Positions 5,965 through 7,918 of a DNA stretch of 7,918 bases are shown here, piece by piece. Source of the stretch: SABI01 sp964453215 (GTDB lineage Bacteria; Spirochaetota; Spirochaetia; Sphaerochaetales; Sphaerochaetaceae). Every line of letters starts with the position of its first letter. The stretch's first letter is position 1. The position numbers and the translations under genes were made by a program. The notes under the pieces are model-generated. The model did no database searches. It was given only the letters and a program-made list of their open reading frames with translations, and was not told the origin of the DNA. The DNA lies in contig CAYVRR010000090.1 in the NCBI GenBank assembly GCA_964453215.1, positions 1-7,918 of the forward strand, read 5' to 3'.

Positions 5965-7592
5965 TATAGTGGCTCTTCAAACATCATTTTTTCAACATAT
6001 ACTTCATTAAATAGGGGGGATGATGATAACTCTACATAGTGAGCTCTTTTTCGTATTTCTTCCACCTTTTGCTCTTCTCCTTCAACTAATAGTACATCAA
6101 GGGCGCCTCGACCTGCAGCGTTTCCTACGGTCTTAACTTTATCAAGGCTCATTGATGGGATTAACCCAATCTCTTTCGCTTTTTGTATATTAATAAAAGA
6201 TCCAAATCCTCCTGCAATAATTATTGCGTCTAATTGAGATGAACTAAGGTGTGCTTCTTGTAATAAAACTTCACTTCCTGCAGCTATTGCAGCTTTTGCT
6301 AATTGTACTTCTCGAACATCTCTATGAGTAAAACTCACACTATCTGTGATAGGAAAGACTAAACCATTGTGGTTTGTTGTGAGGTACTTACTTGCCAATG
6401 GGTGTTCATCATCCATAGCTCCTGTTTCATCAACTAACCCGAGATCGAGTAAGAGTGCAACGATATCTATAATCGCTGAGCCACATATTCCAATTGCTTC
6501 AGCCCCCATTATGGTGCTGTATTCTACACCACCTTCCCCTCCTAACCAGACTCTATCTATTGCTCCAGCTACTGCTCCCATTCCTTGGCTAATTGAGGCT
6601 CCTTCAAAAGCAGGTCCTGCAGCTGAAGAGCAGCAGTATAAAGAGGTTCCATCAAAAAGGGCTATTTCTCCATTTGTCCCAATATCTATGTAGAGAACTC
6701 TCTTCGTTGCCTCTACCATCTTTGTAGAGTTCACTCCCACAGTTATATCACTTCCAATGTAGGCAGAGACTATTCCTGGCAGGATTAGTTTTGCTTGAGA
6801 GAGATGAGTAAAACCAATATCTTTTGCCATCATCTCTAATTTTTCAGTATATGCTGGAGTAAAAGGGGCAACTGCAATTCCAGTTGGATCTTTTCCTATA
6901 AGGAGGTGAATCATTGTGGGGTTTCCAACAGCAACTATTTCAACAACAGCATCACTTTTTATGTGGTGTGCTTCTAAGAGCTCTTTCATGAGGGAGTTTA
7001 ATTTCACACCTATTACCCTTTGTAGGAGAGTGAGTCCATTAGTGTGGCTACTTGCCCACTCAATACGGGTAATTACATCTCCCCCATAGGAGGTTTGTGG
7101 GTTTAGGGAAGATCTGTGGTCAATAATTTCACCTGTGTCTATTCGGGTGAGATAGACAACGACAGTAGTTGTTCCAATATCTATTGCAAAGCCGTACGAG
7201 AAAGGAGAGATACCTGAACGAACATTACTTTCAATTCTTTCTTGAAAGGTTGAAACAACAGCTGCCTGTTTTTTATTATCTAGGAGAGAAATTGTGACTT
7301 CTTTACTAGTAGGTAGCCTCATTCTACAAGAGAGACGAAGGTGTTGCTCTAATTGAGTTGTTGTTAATAGCCTTATTTCATCTGGGTGGATAGGACATGG
7401 GTCTACTCCTATTACTTTCACCAGGCATTTTCCACATAAGCCATTGCCACCACAAGGACTTGTGATATCTACGACACCCGAATCTAGAAGAACATTGAGA
7501 ACATTCTCATTCACTCCTATAGGAAATGTTAATTTCTTTTCTTCTGTAATAACTGTGAGAGTACCACTTTCATTCATCATTATTTTCCCCAT
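5964..7592 (-). CDS. Reductive activator of corrinoid proteins (RACE/RACo/RamA-like, [2Fe-2S] ferredoxin plus ASKHA ATPase, DUF4445)
   Basis: A 542-residue protein that would reduce inactive Co(II) on the corrinoid protein to Co(I), using ATP and low-potential electrons. The N-terminal ferredoxin domain (about 10-100) has the [2Fe-2S] ligands Cys47-x5-Cys53-x2-Cys56...Cys89. From about 133 comes the ASKHA-type ATPase fold typical of DUF4445 proteins: FAIDIGTTTVVVYL (135-148), GNPTMIHLLIG (223-233), YIDIGTNGEIALFDG (301-315), AGPAFEGASISQGMGAVAGAI (325-345), GICGSAIID (368-376) and IIIAGGFGSFIN (457-468). It is shorter than RACo of about 630 residues, with only a short linker between the ferredoxin and ATPase parts. 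Start: the ATG at 7592 has AGG directly against it, whereas the in-frame ATGs at 7580 and 7577 have GGGG at a normal spacing and may be the true start. It is first in a two-gene unit with the PocR-AraC gene. Confidence 0.92.
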   Translation of the reverse strand: MGKIMMNESGTLTVITEEKKLTFPIGVNENVLNVLLDSGVVDITSPCGGNGLCGKCLVKVIGVDPCPIHPDEIRLLTTTQLEQHLRLSCRMRLPTSKEVTISLLDNKKQAAVVSTFQERIESNVRSGISPFSYGFAIDIGTTTVVVYLTRIDTGEIIDHRSSLNPQTSYGGDVITRIEWASSHTNGLTLLQRVIGVKLNSLMKELLEAHHIKSDAVVEIVAVGNPTMIHLLIGKDPTGIAVAPFTPAYTEKLEMMAKDIGFTHLSQAKLILPGIVSAYIGSDITVGVNSTKMVEATKRVLYIDIGTNGEIALFDGTSLYCCSSAAGPAFEGASISQGMGAVAGAIDRVWLGGEGGVEYSTIMGAEAIGICGSAIIDIVALLLDLGLVDETGAMDDEHPLASKYLTTNHNGLVFPITDSVSFTHRDVREVQLAKAAIAAGSEVLLQEAHLSSSQLDAIIIAGGFGSFINIQKAKEIGLIPSMSLDKVKTVGNAAGRGALDVLLVEGEEQKVEEIRKRAHYVELSSSPLFNEVYVEKMMFEEPL

Positions 7593-7618
7593 CCTAGCTA
7601 TGCATGAGATTTAACACT

Positions 7619-7647
7619 AATATAGTAGCATACTATTACTCTTTCAA
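7619..7647 (-). promoter_or_regulatory. Promoter of the activator/PocR-AraC transcript
   Basis: The - strand has TTGAAA (7647-7642) and TATATT (7624-7619) separated by exactly 17 bases, a good sigma-70/SigA-type promoter. The transcript would begin near 7612, leaving a leader of about 20-30 bases. It is much closer to consensus than the promoter in front of the riboswitch, so the activator and regulator may be made at a basal level. Both hexamers lie in short inverted repeats. Confidence 0.7.
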
Positions 7648-7650
7648 GAG
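7622..7650. repeat. Two short inverted repeats over the -10/spacer and -35 of the activator promoter
   Basis: ATAGTA (7622-7627), GCA, TACTAT (7631-7636) is a perfect 6-bp inverted repeat overlapping the -10 side of the promoter. CTCTT (7639-7643), TC, AAGAG (7646-7650) is a 5-bp inverted repeat over the -35. They are possible operator half-sites for a repressor or for autoregulation; no protein can be assigned from the sequence. Confidence 0.45.
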
Positions 7651-7671
7651 ATTATCTAGAAATGAAATCTC
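7648..7671. repeat. Inverted repeat directly upstream of the -35
   Basis: GAGATT (7648-7653) and AATCTC (7666-7671) form a perfect 6-bp inverted repeat with a 12-base spacer, abutting the -35 of the activator promoter. No T tract follows on either strand, so it is a poor terminator for the upstream methyltransferase gene. A protein-binding site is the more likely reading. Confidence 0.35.
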
Positions 7672-7728
7672 ACTTGGAGGTAATCGAACAAGAAGGTATA
7701 GTCATAACTAATTTTATAATCAAAAACT

Positions 7729-7918
7729 TTAATGAGAGAGCTTCTTTCTATGCTCTAGTACTGTTTCCACCATTGCAATGAATCCTTCTGGTGGAACATA
7801 ATCTGCAATTTGATTTCCAGATCCTATGGCAATGCCCCTCTTTCGGTCACAGTAGGTGAGTATTTCAGTAACATATTTTTTTATAGTGGCCTCATCTTCA
7901 ATGCAGAGTACATTCATA
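7729..7918 (-). CDS. URO-D/MtaA-superfamily methyltransferase, C-terminal fragment (5' end outside window)
   Basis: The frame is open to the window edge, and the 62 visible residues match the end of URO-D superfamily methyltransferases. IKKYVTEILTYC is followed by IAIGSGNQIADYVPPEGFIAMVETV, equivalent to the G-SGN-I-DYVP-EN-LAMVE ending seen in corrinoid methyltransferases of this superfamily. The Met near the edge is probably internal, because the final helix and loop alone cannot make a protein. At the place where the other two paralogues in this window have His or Cys (SPSH, SPGC), this one reads GSGNQI. It may be the donor-side methyltransferase of the cluster. It lies upstream of the activator gene on the same strand, with about 135 bases and a promoter between them. 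Confidence 0.82.
   Translation of the reverse strand, partial: MNVLCIEDEATIKKYVTEILTYCDRKRGIAIGSGNQIADYVPPEGFIAMVETVLEHRKKLSH

Noticed and set aside
6346..6693. A 115-residue open frame on the + strand
   Set aside because: It lies wholly antisense to conserved ASKHA motifs of the activator gene, has low-complexity Ser/Pro/Ala-rich sequence, and no family resemblance.
7654..7728. A tRNA or terminator in the gap after the 7729-7918 methyltransferase fragment
   Set aside because: No cloverleaf can be drawn, and the one clear hairpin (7648-7671) has no following T tract. Apart from that repeat and the promoter, I see nothing in this gap.
1..7918. CRISPR arrays, insertion sequences, attachment sites or prophage genes
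   Set aside because: No regularly spaced repeats, transposase or integrase motifs or terminal inverted repeats were seen on either strand.

Overview
The window is AT-rich, and its genes are separated by short gaps with clear Shine-Dalgarno sites. Its content is a corrinoid-dependent methyltransfer locus, with no housekeeping or phage genes. This fits an anaerobic, probably acetogenic or methylotrophic bacterium, most likely a clostridial Bacillota. That assignment is inference from gene content and base composition; a spirochaete or another anaerobe is not excluded.

Layout. On the + strand, positions 1-591 hold the 3' part of a URO-D/MtaA-superfamily methyltransferase gene, followed by a good intrinsic terminator (610-669). 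Everything else is on the - strand and converges on it. Read in the - direction, the order is: the 3' end of another URO-D-family methyltransferase (7918-7729); a promoter region rich in inverted repeats (7671-7619); a [2Fe-2S]/ASKHA reductive activator of corrinoid proteins (RACE/RamA type, 7592-5964); a PocR-AraC transcription regulator (5964-4690, 1-nt overlap); an intergenic region of about 300 nt with a weak promoter and a clear cobalamin riboswitch (about 4586-4452, with an L13-type hairpin to 4419); a corrinoid-binding protein (4382-3741); a URO-D methyltransferase fused to a thioredoxin-like domain (3731-2385); a CobW/G3E GTPase with an altered cysteine motif (2385-1411, 1-nt overlap); and a stand-alone protein resembling the MetH activation domain (1393-710).

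How the parts may work together. In known systems a first methyltransferase moves a methyl group from a donor to Co(I) on the corrinoid protein, and a second, usually Zn-dependent URO-D/MtaA-type enzyme passes it to an acceptor. RACE proteins use ATP and a low-potential electron donor to rescue oxidised Co(II). The PocR-AraC protein probably senses the substrate and activates the operon. Less usual here are the thioredoxin-fused methyltransferase with Phe in place of the usual His metal ligand, the CobW-type GTPase that could be its metal chaperone, a second possible reactivation protein (MetH-activation-like), and B12 riboswitch control of genes that use B12. The methyl donor and final acceptor cannot be read from this window.
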